Notes under the pieces: model-generated
What the model was told of the DNA's origin: nothing
What the model saw: the letters and a program-made list of their open reading frames with translations, nothing else
The model's database searches: none
Origin: Candidatus Eisenbergiella stercorigallinarum
GTDB taxonomy: Bacteria > Bacillota > Clostridia > Lachnospirales > Lachnospiraceae
DNA length: 9,886 nt
Assembly: GCA_019120525.1 (NCBI GenBank)
Contig: DWUW01000200.1
Location: 1 to 9,886, forward strand
Reading direction: 5' to 3'
Shown: in pieces, positions 1-6,918 of the stretch
Numbering within the stretch: position 1 is the stretch's first letter
How the letters are laid out: each line of letters opens with the position of its first letter
Program-made: the position numbers and the translations under genes

Positions 1-1186
1 TTCCGTTAAAGACGCCCTCAAAAATGATCAGGGCGGCGAACATGGGCTCGGAAACCGCCACGATCCGCAGCACTGTAATCCCTCCGGCGATGACCTGCGC
101 ATCCTCCGTAAACAGAGACATCATCACTCCCGGAAAGGCGAACAGCAGCGCGCCCGTGATGGTCATCAGAAGGACCGCGATGGCCGCGATGGTTTTCGTC
201 ACCTGTCTGAATTCCCTTTCGTCCCGCTTTCCCAGGGCGTTGCCCGCCATGGTGGAGGCGGCCGCCTGCATGCCGTAGCCGGGAATGTAAAAGGCCTGTT
301 CCGCGGTGATGGCGATGGAATGGGTGGCGAGGGCCAGCGTGCCAAGCCGCGTCACCAGAGAGGTGAAAACCACCTGCCCCAGACAGGCGCTGATGCGCTC
401 CATGGCCACGGGCGTGCCGATCCGCAGGCATTTGGCCGCAAGTGTCCGGTCAAACCGCAGCGGATGTCCCTTCGGGGAAAGGATCGGATTTTTCCAGTAT
501 ACCACGATCATGAAAACGCCGCCCACGCAGTAGGCCACGGCCGTTCCGATGGCCGCTCCCACAACGCCCAGCCCCGCGCCGGGAACCGTTACCGTCAGCC
601 CGCAAAACCGCACGGGCCGGGTGGCATAGATCAGGAAAAAATTGAACACAATATTGGTCAGGTTCATGAGGATATTGGCCGTCATGGGGCTTCTGGTATC
701 GCCCGCCCCGCGCATGACGCTTCCCAGAATGACGGAGAAGGCGCGGAAGATCATGGGCGAACAGCAGATGGCAAAATACAGGGACGCGTCCCGGTACAGC
801 TCCGGCTCCGCCCCAAGCCACCTGGGCAGGAACGGGCTGATCCCCACCATGAGGAGGCCAAGGACAAGTCCCAGAACCACGGCGAAATACAGCGACTGGA
901 CGCCGTACCGCCTGGCCTTTTCCTTCTCTCCCGCTCCGATGGATTCCGCGATGCTGGAAAGCACGCCGATCCCCATGGCAAAAAGAGGGGCGTTCACCAG
1001 CCAGGTCATGGTGCTGGTCAGCCCCACCGAAGCGGAGGCCTGCGCGCCCAGCCTGCCTACCATGGCCGTGTCGATGTACTGCACCAGCGTCTGCAGCGCC
1101 TGCTCCACCACCGCGGGCCAGGACAGGTAAAAAATGGTTCGAAAAATGCTTCTGTTTTCCCGGTAATAGCTCCTGATTCTGTTCAC
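1..1186 (-). CDS. MATE family efflux transporter (C-terminus cut by window edge)
   Basis: A multidrug/toxin extrusion (MATE) type membrane antiporter, which would export organic compounds using a Na+ or H+ gradient. About 395 residues are visible of a family length of roughly 440-460, so only the last helix or so is missing beyond base 1. The protein begins near YRENRSIFRTIFYLSWPAVV and continues with the typical first-helix region EQALQTLVQYIDTAMVGRLG, then ASVGLTSTMTWLV. The second half starts near residue 240 (AAKCLRIGTPVAMERIS) and repeats the fold, with an AGNALGKRDEREF loop. The start chosen is GTG at 1186: it has AAGGAAG about 11 nt upstream, no in-frame ATG lies upstream, and a TGA closes the frame at about 1250. 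It is transcribed divergently from the choloylglycine hydrolase gene, from a good promoter about 40 bp upstream. The substrate cannot be read from sequence. Family assignment is secure. Confidence 0.93.
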   Translation of the reverse strand, partial: MNRIRSYYRENRSIFRTIFYLSWPAVVEQALQTLVQYIDTAMVGRLGAQASASVGLTSTMTWLVNAPLFAMGIGVLSSIAESIGAGEKEKARRYGVQSLYFAVVLGLVLGLLMVGISPFLPRWLGAEPELYRDASLYFAICCSPMIFRAFSVILGSVMRGAGDTRSPMTANILMNLTNIVFNFFLIYATRPVRFCGLTVTVPGAGLGVVGAAIGTAVAYCVGGVFMIVVYWKNPILSPKGHPLRFDRTLAAKCLRIGTPVAMERISACLGQVVFTSLVTRLGTLALATHSIAITAEQAFYIPGYGMQAAASTMAGNALGKRDEREFRQVTKTIAAIAVLLMTITGALLFAFPGVMMSLFTEDAQVIAGGITVLRIVAVSEPMFAALIIFEGVFNG

Positions 1187-1223
1187 TGTGTTTCGACTTC
1201 CTTTGTAAAATGCTCTGAAAAAT

Positions 1224-1252
1224 ATTCTAACCGTTCTCCCTCATCCAGTCAA
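1224..1252 (-). promoter_or_regulatory. Sigma-A promoter of the MATE gene
   Basis: On the minus strand TTGACT (1252-1247) and TAGAAT (1229-1224) are separated by exactly 17 bp, each matching the sigma-A consensus at five of six positions. Transcription would start near 1217, giving a leader of about 30 nt that contains the AAGGAAG ribosome binding site before the GTG at 1186. Confidence 0.75.
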
Positions 1253-1276
1253 CTTTTTACTGGCCTGCGCCCAGGG

Positions 1277-1305
1277 TTGTTGGTTTTTTCAAAGTCGGAT
1301 ACAAT
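1277..1305 (+). promoter_or_regulatory. Candidate distal promoter for the choloylglycine hydrolase gene
   Basis: TTGTTG (1277-1282) and TACAAT (1300-1305) lie 17 bp apart on the plus strand. If used, the leader to the ATG at 1488 would be about 175 nt. It competes with the stronger-looking extended -10 site further downstream. The evidence is the hexamers alone. Confidence 0.4.
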
Positions 1306-1385
1306 AATTGCGCGGGGATTATATCGGCGATCCACGGCTTGTGAAGAAAATGCCGCCTGCGGCGTCGCTTTCTTCCCTGCGCGCG

Positions 1386-1394
1386 TGGTATAAT
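1386..1394 (+). promoter_or_regulatory. Extended -10 promoter for the choloylglycine hydrolase gene
   Basis: TGG followed by a perfect TATAAT (1389-1394) forms an extended -10 element, which can work without a good -35 box; none is seen here. The expected start near 1401 would give an 87-nt leader containing the two stem-loops described separately. Confidence 0.6.
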
Positions 1395-1416
1395 AAAGAC
1401 AGGCATCAGAAAACAG

Positions 1417-1476
1417 GCCGGGAAACGGCGTTCTCATTTTCCCGGCGGCAGAAAAAAGGCCGGTCAGAAAACCGGC
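1417..1476 (+). promoter_or_regulatory. Structured 5' leader with two tandem stem-loops next to the ribosome binding site
   Basis: Hairpin 1 pairs GCCGGGAAA (1417-1425) with TTTCCCGGC (1438-1446), nine perfect base pairs around a 12-nt loop. Hairpin 2 pairs GCCGGT (1459-1464) with ACCGGC (1471-1476) around CAGAAA. The ribosome binding site GGGAGG (1477-1482) follows directly. The core words GCCGG and CCGGC each occur twice, so strand 1 of hairpin 1 could instead pair with strand 2 of hairpin 2, and likewise the two middle strands with each other. That would allow alternative folds affecting the ribosome binding site. The pairing is seen in the sequence; a regulatory role is inferred, and no known riboswitch class is recognised. 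Confidence 0.5.
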
Positions 1477-1487
1477 GGGAGGTTTTT

Positions 1488-2483
1488 ATGTGTACAAGCA
1501 TCGCGCTGCTTCAGGGCGGCGGCTATTTCGGCCGCAATCTGGACCTGGAATATTCCTTTGGAGAGCAGGTGGTCATCATGCCGCGCCTGTTCCCCCTGCA
1601 TTTTCACAGGCTGCCGTCTCCGGACAGCCATTTTTCCATGATCGGCATGGCGAACGTGGCGGAAGGGTATCCCCTTTATGCCGAAGCGGTCAATGAAAAG
1701 GGACTCTATATGGCCGGACTGAATTTTCCCGGAAACGCCCACTATGAAGCCGACGTTCCGGAGGGCTTTGACGCCGCTGCGCCCTATGAGCTGATCCCCT
1801 GGATTCTGGGAACCTGCGAAACGCTTTCGCAGGCCAGAGAAAAGCTCGCCCGGTTCCGGCCGCTTGCGGTTCCCTTCTCCATTTCCCATCCCGCGCCCGC
1901 CACCCTGCCCCTCGCTCCCCTGCACTGGCATCTGGCGGACCGGACGGGCGCTCTGGTGCTGGAGGCCACGAAGGACGGCGTTTTCCTCTACGACGATCCG
2001 GTGGGCGTTTTGACCAACAATCCGCCCTTTCCCTTTCATCAGATGAACCTGAACCGGTATCAGGGGCTTTCCCCTCTGCCTGCCCAAAACCGTTTCTGTT
2101 CCACCGCCCCGTTTCAGGTATTCGGCCAGGGAATGGGCGCCATCGGCCTGCCGGGAGACGCTTCCCCCACCTCCCGTTATGTGAAGGCGGCCTTTCATAA
2201 GCTGAATTCACCGGAAGGGACGACTGAGGAGGAACAGGTTTCCCAGTTTTTCCATCTTCTGGATTCCGTTTCCATGGTTCGGGGCAGCGTGGTCACACCG
2301 GAAGGACGCTGCGACATCACCACCTACTCCTGCTGCGTCAGCGCCGGGGAGGGAATCTATTATTACAAAACCTATGAAAACAGCAGGATCAGCGCGGTAC
2401 GGCTGTTCGGAGAAGAGCTGGATACCCGGGAGCTGAAAATCTTCCCTCTGCGGGAAAAAACGGACATCCGGTTTGAAAACTGA
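1488..2483 (+). CDS. Choloylglycine hydrolase family protein (bile salt hydrolase / penicillin V acylase-like)
   Basis: A 331-aa Ntn-hydrolase that cleaves linear amide bonds. In this family the substrates are glycine- or taurine-conjugated bile acids or penicillin V, and the enzyme acts in the cytoplasm; no signal peptide is seen. After removal of Met1 the nucleophile is Cys2 (MCTS). Other residues at the expected family positions are Arg16 and Asp19 in YFGRNLDL, Asn79 in MAGLNFPG, Asn177 in LTNNP, and Arg230 in GLPGDASPTSRYV. Asn79 sits where bile salt hydrolases carry Asn and some penicillin acylases carry Tyr, which leans towards bile salt hydrolase without proving it. The frame is open back to 1308, but Cys2 and the GGGAGG ribosome binding site fix the start at 1488. 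The length matches the family (about 315-340 aa). It diverges from the MATE transporter. Substrate is not settled. Confidence 0.93.
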   Translation: MCTSIALLQGGGYFGRNLDLEYSFGEQVVIMPRLFPLHFHRLPSPDSHFSMIGMANVAEGYPLYAEAVNEKGLYMAGLNFPGNAHYEADVPEGFDAAAPYELIPWILGTCETLSQAREKLARFRPLAVPFSISHPAPATLPLAPLHWHLADRTGALVLEATKDGVFLYDDPVGVLTNNPPFPFHQMNLNRYQGLSPLPAQNRFCSTAPFQVFGQGMGAIGLPGDASPTSRYVKAAFHKLNSPEGTTEEEQVSQFFHLLDSVSMVRGSVVTPEGRCDITTYSCCVSAGEGIYYYKTYENSRISAVRLFGEELDTRELKIFPLREKTDIRFEN

Positions 2484-2558
2484 GCGCCCGGAGGGAAATC
2501 CACGGCCGCGGAGGGCACGGGCAGGGGCGTTCTTCCGGATGCATCTTTCTGTCCCTTC

Positions 2559-3629
2559 CTATAAAAACAGCCGTTCCATCCAGGCCATAACCTCCCTCAC
2601 CCGCTCCCGGTTCAGGCTGTAGTAGGAGCGCTTCCCCTGCTGGCGCACCTCGATCAGCCCCTCGTTAAGAAGCTCCTGGGTATGATAGGAAATGGTGGCC
2701 GTGGTCAGCCCGAAGTGTTCCGCCAGCTCTCTGCCGAAATGAGGCGTCTGGCTGACGTAAAGAAGAATATCCATTTTCACCGGGTCGGCCATCAGCTCCA
2801 GAGCCCGGTGCTCGTCCCCCTTTTTAAAGGAACGGATGGCCTTCTCGTTCATCAGGATTCCCATGCCGATTTCCAGACAGCCGCCTTCCTGCCCGTCTTC
2901 CATGTCAATGCTCAGAAAGGCGCCTCCTACCGCGTTCCAGCGGATCAGCACCCGGTCGTAACCGTCTTGCTCCGGATAAGCCCCTACCAGAGCCAGAAAC
3001 TCCTGCAGGGTATGGGAGACAAAATAATCCCGCCAGTATCGCTCCCCCTTCTCCTCTTCCGCCTCTATCCTGCCACGGAAGGGCTCCAGCAGTTTTGCCG
3101 CCTGTTCCAGAAGCCCTCCCAGCTCCTCCAGGCTTTCTTCCGGGTCCTGAAAGGCGAAAATCAGGCGCGCCTTGAACCGCTCCTCCAGGTCCAGCTTCTT
3201 CACGCTGGCAAGAAAGCTCACCGGCTCTCCGTCCAGCGGCAGCCTCGTATCCGAAGGCAGGTAGGAAGAAAAATCCGGGAAGGCGTCAAAGGAATATGCC
3301 GAAAGGCCGCACAGCGCCTTTTCCTTCATCTTTCGCGCATCGTCCGTCTCCTCCGCGTCGAAGGTGCAGAGCAGGTTCCGGGCGAGAGAGCCGAGGCCTT
3401 TTTCCTGATAGCGTTCAAAATAGCGCCGCATCGGCTCCGTGACCGGAATCCGCCCGGCCAGCTCCAGAAGCTCCTCCTGCAGAAGGATTCCCGGTTCCAT
3501 TTCCTGCCCGAACCGCCCCATGGTGGACAGATATCTTCGCCGTTCTGTCTCATCCACATTCACAGCGAGCTCCAGAAGAGACATTGCCTCCTTCATCATG
3601 CTGCATCTTTTTCCAAACTCAATCCGCAT
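2559..3629 (-). CDS. ArsR-type winged-helix transcriptional regulator with long N-terminal domain
   Basis: A 356-aa protein whose last 83 residues (about 274-356) form an ArsR-like winged helix-turn-helix. The order is a helix with ALELMADPVKMDILLYV, then RELAEHFGL, a recognition helix TTATISYHTQELLNEG near 309-324, and the wing IEVRQQGKRSYYSLN. The cysteine metal-sensing motif of classical ArsR proteins is absent, so a metal signal is unlikely. The acidic, helix-rich first 270 residues are not recognised and may bind a ligand or mediate oligomerisation. An upstream in-frame ATG at 3713 would overlap the preceding gene. The start at 3629 is preferred because GGGGAG lies 8 nt upstream and the extra 28 residues look non-homologous. 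It follows the MFS gene by 64 bp on the same strand, so it is probably co-transcribed and may regulate that operon through the inverted repeats near 5000. Confidence 0.88.
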   Translation of the reverse strand: MRIEFGKRCSMMKEAMSLLELAVNVDETERRRYLSTMGRFGQEMEPGILLQEELLELAGRIPVTEPMRRYFERYQEKGLGSLARNLLCTFDAEETDDARKMKEKALCGLSAYSFDAFPDFSSYLPSDTRLPLDGEPVSFLASVKKLDLEERFKARLIFAFQDPEESLEELGGLLEQAAKLLEPFRGRIEAEEEKGERYWRDYFVSHTLQEFLALVGAYPEQDGYDRVLIRWNAVGGAFLSIDMEDGQEGGCLEIGMGILMNEKAIRSFKKGDEHRALELMADPVKMDILLYVSQTPHFGRELAEHFGLTTATISYHTQELLNEGLIEVRQQGKRSYYSLNRERVREVMAWMERLFL

Positions 3630-3693
3630 CTTCCGCTCTCCCCTTCCTGTTTTCCCATCCGTTTCCGTTATCCGTATCCCGAAGCCCGTCCCC

Positions 3694-4971
3694 TTATTCC
3701 TGTCCAAAATCATTCAGCCTTTTCAGCGTCCCTTTTAACATCAGAACGATGGTCACGACGAACACCGGCACCGCGGTTCCCGCCAGCACGCGGACCACGG
3801 ACGCTCTGACACAGATGCCGGACACCAGAAACGAGGTAAGAGGCATCGCCGCGGTGCATCCGGCATTCATGACGGCGGAAGCCCTTGCCATAAAGGATGT
3901 GGGAACCACCCGCAGAAGCAGCACGGAAACCGCCGTATTCGCAAGCCCCACCGACACGCCGAAAAGCAGGCTCGCAGTGAAAAGAACCGGATAAAAGGCA
4001 GCGTCCACAGGATGCGCCAGCCCCAGCCAGGCAAGCACCAGATAATAACTCCCCATCAGTATACCACAGCCCAAAAGAATCCTGTCAATGGATACTTTCC
4101 CTTCCTTCGATTCGTTCCGGCCGACCGCCGCAGCGGAATACAGACCGGCCCCGAGAAGCATTCCCACCGTGGTACAGATCCCCATTGCGGAAAGGGCGCC
4201 GCTTCCCTTCCGGTACACATCCTGAAACAGAGCCGCCTGGAGGGCATTGCAGGGAGTGAGAGCCGCATTCAGAAAAGCGGCGGTCGAGGCGATAAGGAGC
4301 AGGAGCTTTGAGGTTCTGATAAACCGAAAACCCTCCCGCAGGGAACGCAGCCAGGCGGACGCACCGCCCTCCCCACTCCCTTCTCCCGCGCGGGCGGCTG
4401 CCTCCGGTACCCGGCTCATCAACAGGCAGGCGATGACAAAACAGAGCAGATCCACCACAAGCGTACCTCCGCTTCCCGTTGCGGCGATCAGAAACCCAGC
4501 CGCTCCTGTCCCCGCAAGCTCCATGATCCTGCTGCCCGCCTGATACAAAGACATGCCGGAATCGTACTCTTCCGCCTGCAGCAGACCGGACAGAGCAGCG
4601 GAGGAGGCGGGCGAAGCAAAGGCTTCCAGCGTGGAGATGAGAAAGGTCCCGGCGATCAGTACCGCGGCGTTCAGATTTCCTGTCAGATAAAGCCCGAGGA
4701 AGATGGCTACCAGCAGCGCCCTCCCCGCATCCGTCAGCGCAATCACCCGCCGTTTGGGAATATGCTCCACAAATGCCCCTGCAAGAGGCTGGAGCAGAAT
4801 GGTGGGCAGATAGTTCAGTCCCACCGCCAGCGCCGACAGGGAGGCCGAACCGCTCAGACCGTAGACCAGCCAGCTCAGCAGAAATACATCGATGGAATCC
4901 CCGAAGCGGTTCAGCATCCGGGAAATCAGATAGCGCAGAAAGGGACGGTTTTGCCTGATTCCTGTGTTCAT
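3694..4971 (-). CDS. MFS transporter (drug/siderophore-exporter-like)
   Basis: A 425-aa major facilitator with about twelve hydrophobic segments. The first two helices are FLRYLISRMLNRFGDSIDVF and the stretch through SWLVYGLSGSASLSALAVGL. They are followed by the loop 2-3 signature GAFVEHIPKRRVI (about residues 65-77), then TDAGRALLVAIFLGL. A charged, glycine-rich linker near residues 190-205 separates the two six-helix halves. The layout is that of the MFS group holding macrolide and enterobactin exporters; the substrate cannot be read. An in-frame ATG at 5004 is passed over because AGGAGG (4982-4977) sits at the right distance from the ATG at 4971, and the 5004 codon lies inside a palindromic operator-like site. 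It is the first gene of an operon with the ArsR-type regulator and has a near-consensus promoter. Confidence 0.92.
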   Translation of the reverse strand: MNTGIRQNRPFLRYLISRMLNRFGDSIDVFLLSWLVYGLSGSASLSALAVGLNYLPTILLQPLAGAFVEHIPKRRVIALTDAGRALLVAIFLGLYLTGNLNAAVLIAGTFLISTLEAFASPASSAALSGLLQAEEYDSGMSLYQAGSRIMELAGTGAAGFLIAATGSGGTLVVDLLCFVIACLLMSRVPEAAARAGEGSGEGGASAWLRSLREGFRFIRTSKLLLLIASTAAFLNAALTPCNALQAALFQDVYRKGSGALSAMGICTTVGMLLGAGLYSAAAVGRNESKEGKVSIDRILLGCGILMGSYYLVLAWLGLAHPVDAAFYPVLFTASLLFGVSVGLANTAVSVLLLRVVPTSFMARASAVMNAGCTAAMPLTSFLVSGICVRASVVRVLAGTAVPVFVVTIVLMLKGTLKRLNDFGQE

Positions 4972-4991
4972 AGCATCCTCCTGTTTCAATT

Positions 4992-5011
4992 TATTTGAAA
5001 TCATTCAAATA
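4992..5011. promoter_or_regulatory. Operator-like palindrome, site 1 (MFS/ArsR leader)
   Basis: A perfect inverted repeat with 8-bp arms, TATTTGAA and TTCAAATA, separated by 4 bp. It lies in the untranslated leader of the MFS gene, between its promoter and ribosome binding site. Size and symmetry suit a dimeric ArsR-type winged-helix regulator, and such a regulator is encoded in this operon; that link is inferred. Confidence 0.6.
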
Positions 5012-5035
5012 TATAATTTATATTTTTCTAGTATA

Positions 5036-5055
5036 TATTTGAATATATTCTATTT
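5036..5055. promoter_or_regulatory. Operator-like repeat, site 2, overlapping the -10 box
   Basis: The same left arm TATTTGAA with a 4-bp spacer and the first three bases (TTC) of the right arm recur here; the remainder of the right arm is degenerate. The inner part is the 10-bp palindrome GAATATATTC (5041-5050). It covers the -10 element of the MFS promoter, where binding would block RNA polymerase. The centres of sites 1 and 2 are 44 bp apart, about four helical turns. Confidence 0.5.
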
Positions 5056-5070
5056 TTATATTCTTGTCAA
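5042..5070 (-). promoter_or_regulatory. Sigma-A promoter of the MFS-ArsR operon
   Basis: On the minus strand a perfect TTGACA (5070-5065) lies 17 bp from TATATT (5047-5042) in a very AT-rich stretch. Transcription would begin near 5035 and cross operator-like site 1 before the MFS start at 4971. Confidence 0.8.
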
Positions 5071-5118
5071 GTTTTATATTTTAATTTTATCTAATATGAG
5101 ATGAAACACAGGTATCCG

Positions 5119-5241
5119 ACCGGCACAGGAAGCCGGTTCAATTGGAGCAGGGAACATTTCTCTGCAAACTTTGATCGAATGGGGAAAGTTCCTTCCCCTA
5201 TTCGATTACACGCTGCACACAGCTTGCGGCATAAATGCCGC
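5119..5241. repeat. Cluster of three unexplained inverted repeats
   Basis: Between the retron terminator and the MFS promoter lie three hairpins. ACCGGC/GCCGGT (5119-5124 and 5132-5137) has a 7-nt loop. ATCGAAT-GGGGAA pairs with TTCCCC-T-ATTCGAT (5174-5206), 13 bp with a single bulged T. GCGGCAT-AA-ATGCCGC (5226-5241) has perfect 7-bp arms. None is followed by a T-run on either strand, so they do not look like terminators. No flanking gene claims them. They may be a small non-coding RNA, a decayed miniature mobile element, or a REP-like repeat. No terminal repeats or target duplication were recognised. Confidence 0.5.
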
Positions 5242-5257
5242 TCGCAGGGCTGTCGCA

Positions 5258-5296
5258 CAAAAATAAGGAGACCCCGTCCACTCAGACAGGATCTCC
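5258..5296 (-). terminator. Rho-independent terminator of the retron operon
   Basis: On the minus strand GGAGATCCTGTC pairs with GACGGGGTCTCC over 12 bp (two G-U pairs) around the loop TGAGTG (5296-5267). The T-rich tract TTATTTTTG follows. It lies 40 bp after the stop codon of the two-TM gene, closing the retron unit. Confidence 0.85.
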
Positions 5297-5336
5297 CCGT
5301 TTTCAAACTCATTTTTTAATCATAATCACTTTTTTG

Positions 5337-5861
5337 TCAGGCCAGAACCGTCATCAGCAGCGCGCCGAAAAGGCAGAGTGCCGCCCCAAAGGGACCCATG
5401 ATCAGAAAAATCAGCCGCATGCTCTGCAGCGCCCCGCAGTATGCCTTCCGCGGTTTTCCGGGCACATATCTGACCTCCATGGCACTGCCCACGGGAAACC
5501 AGTCCCTGACAGGGTCCACATGATTTCTGCACCGGGAGGTCACATAGCAGTGCAGGCAGTATTTTTCATCGATCTCCCAGTCGTATTCCGCCCGTTTTAT
5601 ACTGTTATAATATACCGTGGCATATTTCTGTATGCACTGATATTTCCTGCCATCCACCTCATATTCCACGACCGCACAGGGATAGGAAACCGAACCATGT
5701 CCGGTATCTATACGGCAGCGCTTATGGGAGATCACCGTCCCCATAACGCTTTCCGTATATTTGTATTTTCTCAGCTTATCCCAGATCAGAACCGCGATGG
5801 CTGCCAGACATATCACCACGCCCACGATCAGAATAAAAAAACCGGCCTGTTGGTTTCTCAT
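5337..5861 (-). CDS. DUF3592-like two-TM membrane protein, candidate retron effector
   Basis: A 174-aa protein with a hydrophobic helix at about residues 8-27, a soluble domain at about 30-148, and a second helix at about 150-172. The middle resembles DUF3592: GTVISH, then YPCAVVEYEVDGRKYQC, then FPVGSAMEVRYVPGKPRKAYC. Lys/Arg-rich DKLRKYK directly after the first helix predicts, by the positive-inside rule, that the soluble domain is cytoplasmic. It is Cys-rich (49, 62, 76, 102, 105, 111, 142) with a CLHC motif at 102-105. The ATG lies 3 nt after the reverse transcriptase stop codon, and GAGAGGGG within the end of that gene is its ribosome binding site, so translation is probably coupled. 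Retrons usually encode a toxic effector next to the reverse transcriptase, and two-TM effectors are known (retron Ec48, type IV). Membrane toxicity here is inferred, because DUF3592 itself has no assigned activity. Confidence 0.82.
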   Translation of the reverse strand: MRNQQAGFFILIVGVVICLAAIAVLIWDKLRKYKYTESVMGTVISHKRCRIDTGHGSVSYPCAVVEYEVDGRKYQCIQKYATVYYNSIKRAEYDWEIDEKYCLHCYVTSRCRNHVDPVRDWFPVGSAMEVRYVPGKPRKAYCGALQSMRLIFLIMGPFGAALCLFGALLMTVLA

Positions 5862-5864
5862 CTT

Positions 5865-6893
5865 CTATCCCCTCTCTTTTTCCAAAAGCATACTTCTGCA
5901 TCCGTCCCGGTATTCCAGGAATTCCTGATTTTCCGGCTCCGTCTGGAGCACATAAGCGATCCGCCCGAAAAGAGACTGCAGAAAGGCCTGTTCTTTTGTG
6001 GCGGCCTCCCCTTCTGTTTCCTTTCCGCTCAGGCTTCCCACAGCTTTCAGATGCTCCCGCACTCCATACCTGCAGCAGTAATAAATTTCCTGCCTGATCT
6101 TTCTCCGGTACTGCGCGCTCGTCCGGACTCTCTCATTCACCACGAGTCCCGTGACGGTCTGCCGCATTCCCTGATTCGCCACAACGGTTTTCCGGGAATT
6201 CAGGGCAAAGCCCATGGCCTCCAGCATACCTCGTACCTTTCGGTAAACCTCGCCTGCATCAAATACACCGGAAAAAGCCAGGTCATCACAGTATCGGGTA
6301 TAGGTAATCTGACGCGCTTCGCACCATTTTCCGATATAATCGTCAAAGGGCCTCATCACCAGATTGGAAATGGCCGGAGAGGTGGGCGCCCCCTGCGGGA
6401 GCCGGTCATAACAGCAGCACAGATGGGTCAGAAGCCCTGCGGCCGCAGGCGGAAACAGACTCTCCGGGAAAGCCGCCCCATACACTCTCGGAAAAAGAAT
6501 GCTGTCAAAGAAGTTCCGGATATCCAGCTTCAGCAGGAGCCTGCCTTTTTCCCCGCCCGCATGCGGTGCGGCATTGTCGATGGGAGAACGCCCCCGCCTG
6601 TATGCGCAGGCATGCGCGGAAATACTGCGTCCGTCCAGACAGTGGTGCAGGATATTTCTCTGCACGCCCTTTAACAGCCCGTCCGGAACCAGAAGCCTGC
6701 GGCTTCCGCCGCCTTTCTTTGGAATCCGCGTTTCCCGGTAATGCCGTTGTGTATGGTTGCTCAGGGAATACAGCAGCGCGAGCTGAGCCTCCCCGCTCAT
6801 GCGCTCCCGAATGCCGGAGGGAAGCAGGTTCAGGGATAAAAGAAATTCTTTTTCCTGCTGCGTGCCGCAGTATTTCCAGAGTTTGCTGCTCAT
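5865..6893 (-). CDS. Retron-type reverse transcriptase
   Basis: A 342-aa reverse transcriptase that would use the adjacent structured RNA as primer and template to make branched msDNA. Motifs in order: RIPKKGGGSRRLLVPD (about 56-71); the retron-specific NAxxH box as NAAPH (107-111); LLKLDIRNFFDSI with catalytic Asp124; LPQGAPTSPAISN (165-177); the catalytic YCDD (201-204); LEAMGFALNSRKT (224-236); and the retron VTG box as TVTGLVVNERVRT (246-258). No maturase or endonuclease domain follows, which argues against a group II intron. The length fits retron reverse transcriptases (about 300-350 aa). YCDD instead of the commoner YADD is a small variation. The start at 6893 has GAGGAAG just upstream. 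The gene is preceded by the msr-msd-like RNA and followed 3 nt later by the two-TM gene. Family assignment is secure; activity is untested. Confidence 0.94.
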   Translation of the reverse strand: MSSKLWKYCGTQQEKEFLLSLNLLPSGIRERMSGEAQLALLYSLSNHTQRHYRETRIPKKGGGSRRLLVPDGLLKGVQRNILHHCLDGRSISAHACAYRRGRSPIDNAAPHAGGEKGRLLLKLDIRNFFDSILFPRVYGAAFPESLFPPAAAGLLTHLCCCYDRLPQGAPTSPAISNLVMRPFDDYIGKWCEARQITYTRYCDDLAFSGVFDAGEVYRKVRGMLEAMGFALNSRKTVVANQGMRQTVTGLVVNERVRTSAQYRRKIRQEIYYCCRYGVREHLKAVGSLSGKETEGEAATKEQAFLQSLFGRIAYVLQTEPENQEFLEYRDGCRSMLLEKERG

Positions 6894-6918
6894 TTCACTT
6901 CCTCAAAATCATTTTCAT

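Noticed and set aside
320..1393. A 357-codon plus-strand open frame opposite the MATE gene
   Set aside because: It is antisense to an unmistakable MATE protein, and its translation is rich in Gly, His, Arg and Pro without any family signature.
2484..2558. A bidirectional terminator between the convergent hydrolase and ArsR-type genes
   Set aside because: Only a 5-bp CCGGA/TCCGG pairing with a long loop and no T-run could be found, which is too weak to call.
2682..3809. A 375-codon plus-strand open frame opposite the ArsR-type gene
   Set aside because: No ribosome binding site or domain is seen, and the minus strand encodes a clear winged-helix protein.
5119..5296. A CRISPR array suggested by the run of hairpins
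   Set aside because: The hairpins differ in sequence and spacing; there are no repeated units or spacers of constant length.
5101..5319. A 72-codon plus-strand ORF in the gap between the retron and the MFS operon
   Set aside because: No ribosome binding site is visible, the composition is Arg/His-rich, and the frame is explained by the inverted repeats and terminator it crosses.
5235..6674. A 479-codon open frame on the plus strand opposite the RT and two-TM genes
   Set aside because: It is antisense to two genes with clear motifs and ribosome binding sites, shows no recognisable domain, and runs through the retron terminator; its length comes from the codon bias of the real strand.
5865..6893. 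Group II intron or diversity-generating retroelement as the source of the RT
   Set aside because: There is no maturase or endonuclease domain, no intron domain V-like hairpin was seen downstream, and there is no template/variable repeat pair; the NAxxH and VTG boxes fit retrons.
6895..6918. A seven-codon ORF (MKMILRK) ending just before the RT start, as a possible leader peptide
   Set aside because: It has no ribosome binding site of its own (the T-run precedes it), and so short a frame is expected by chance.
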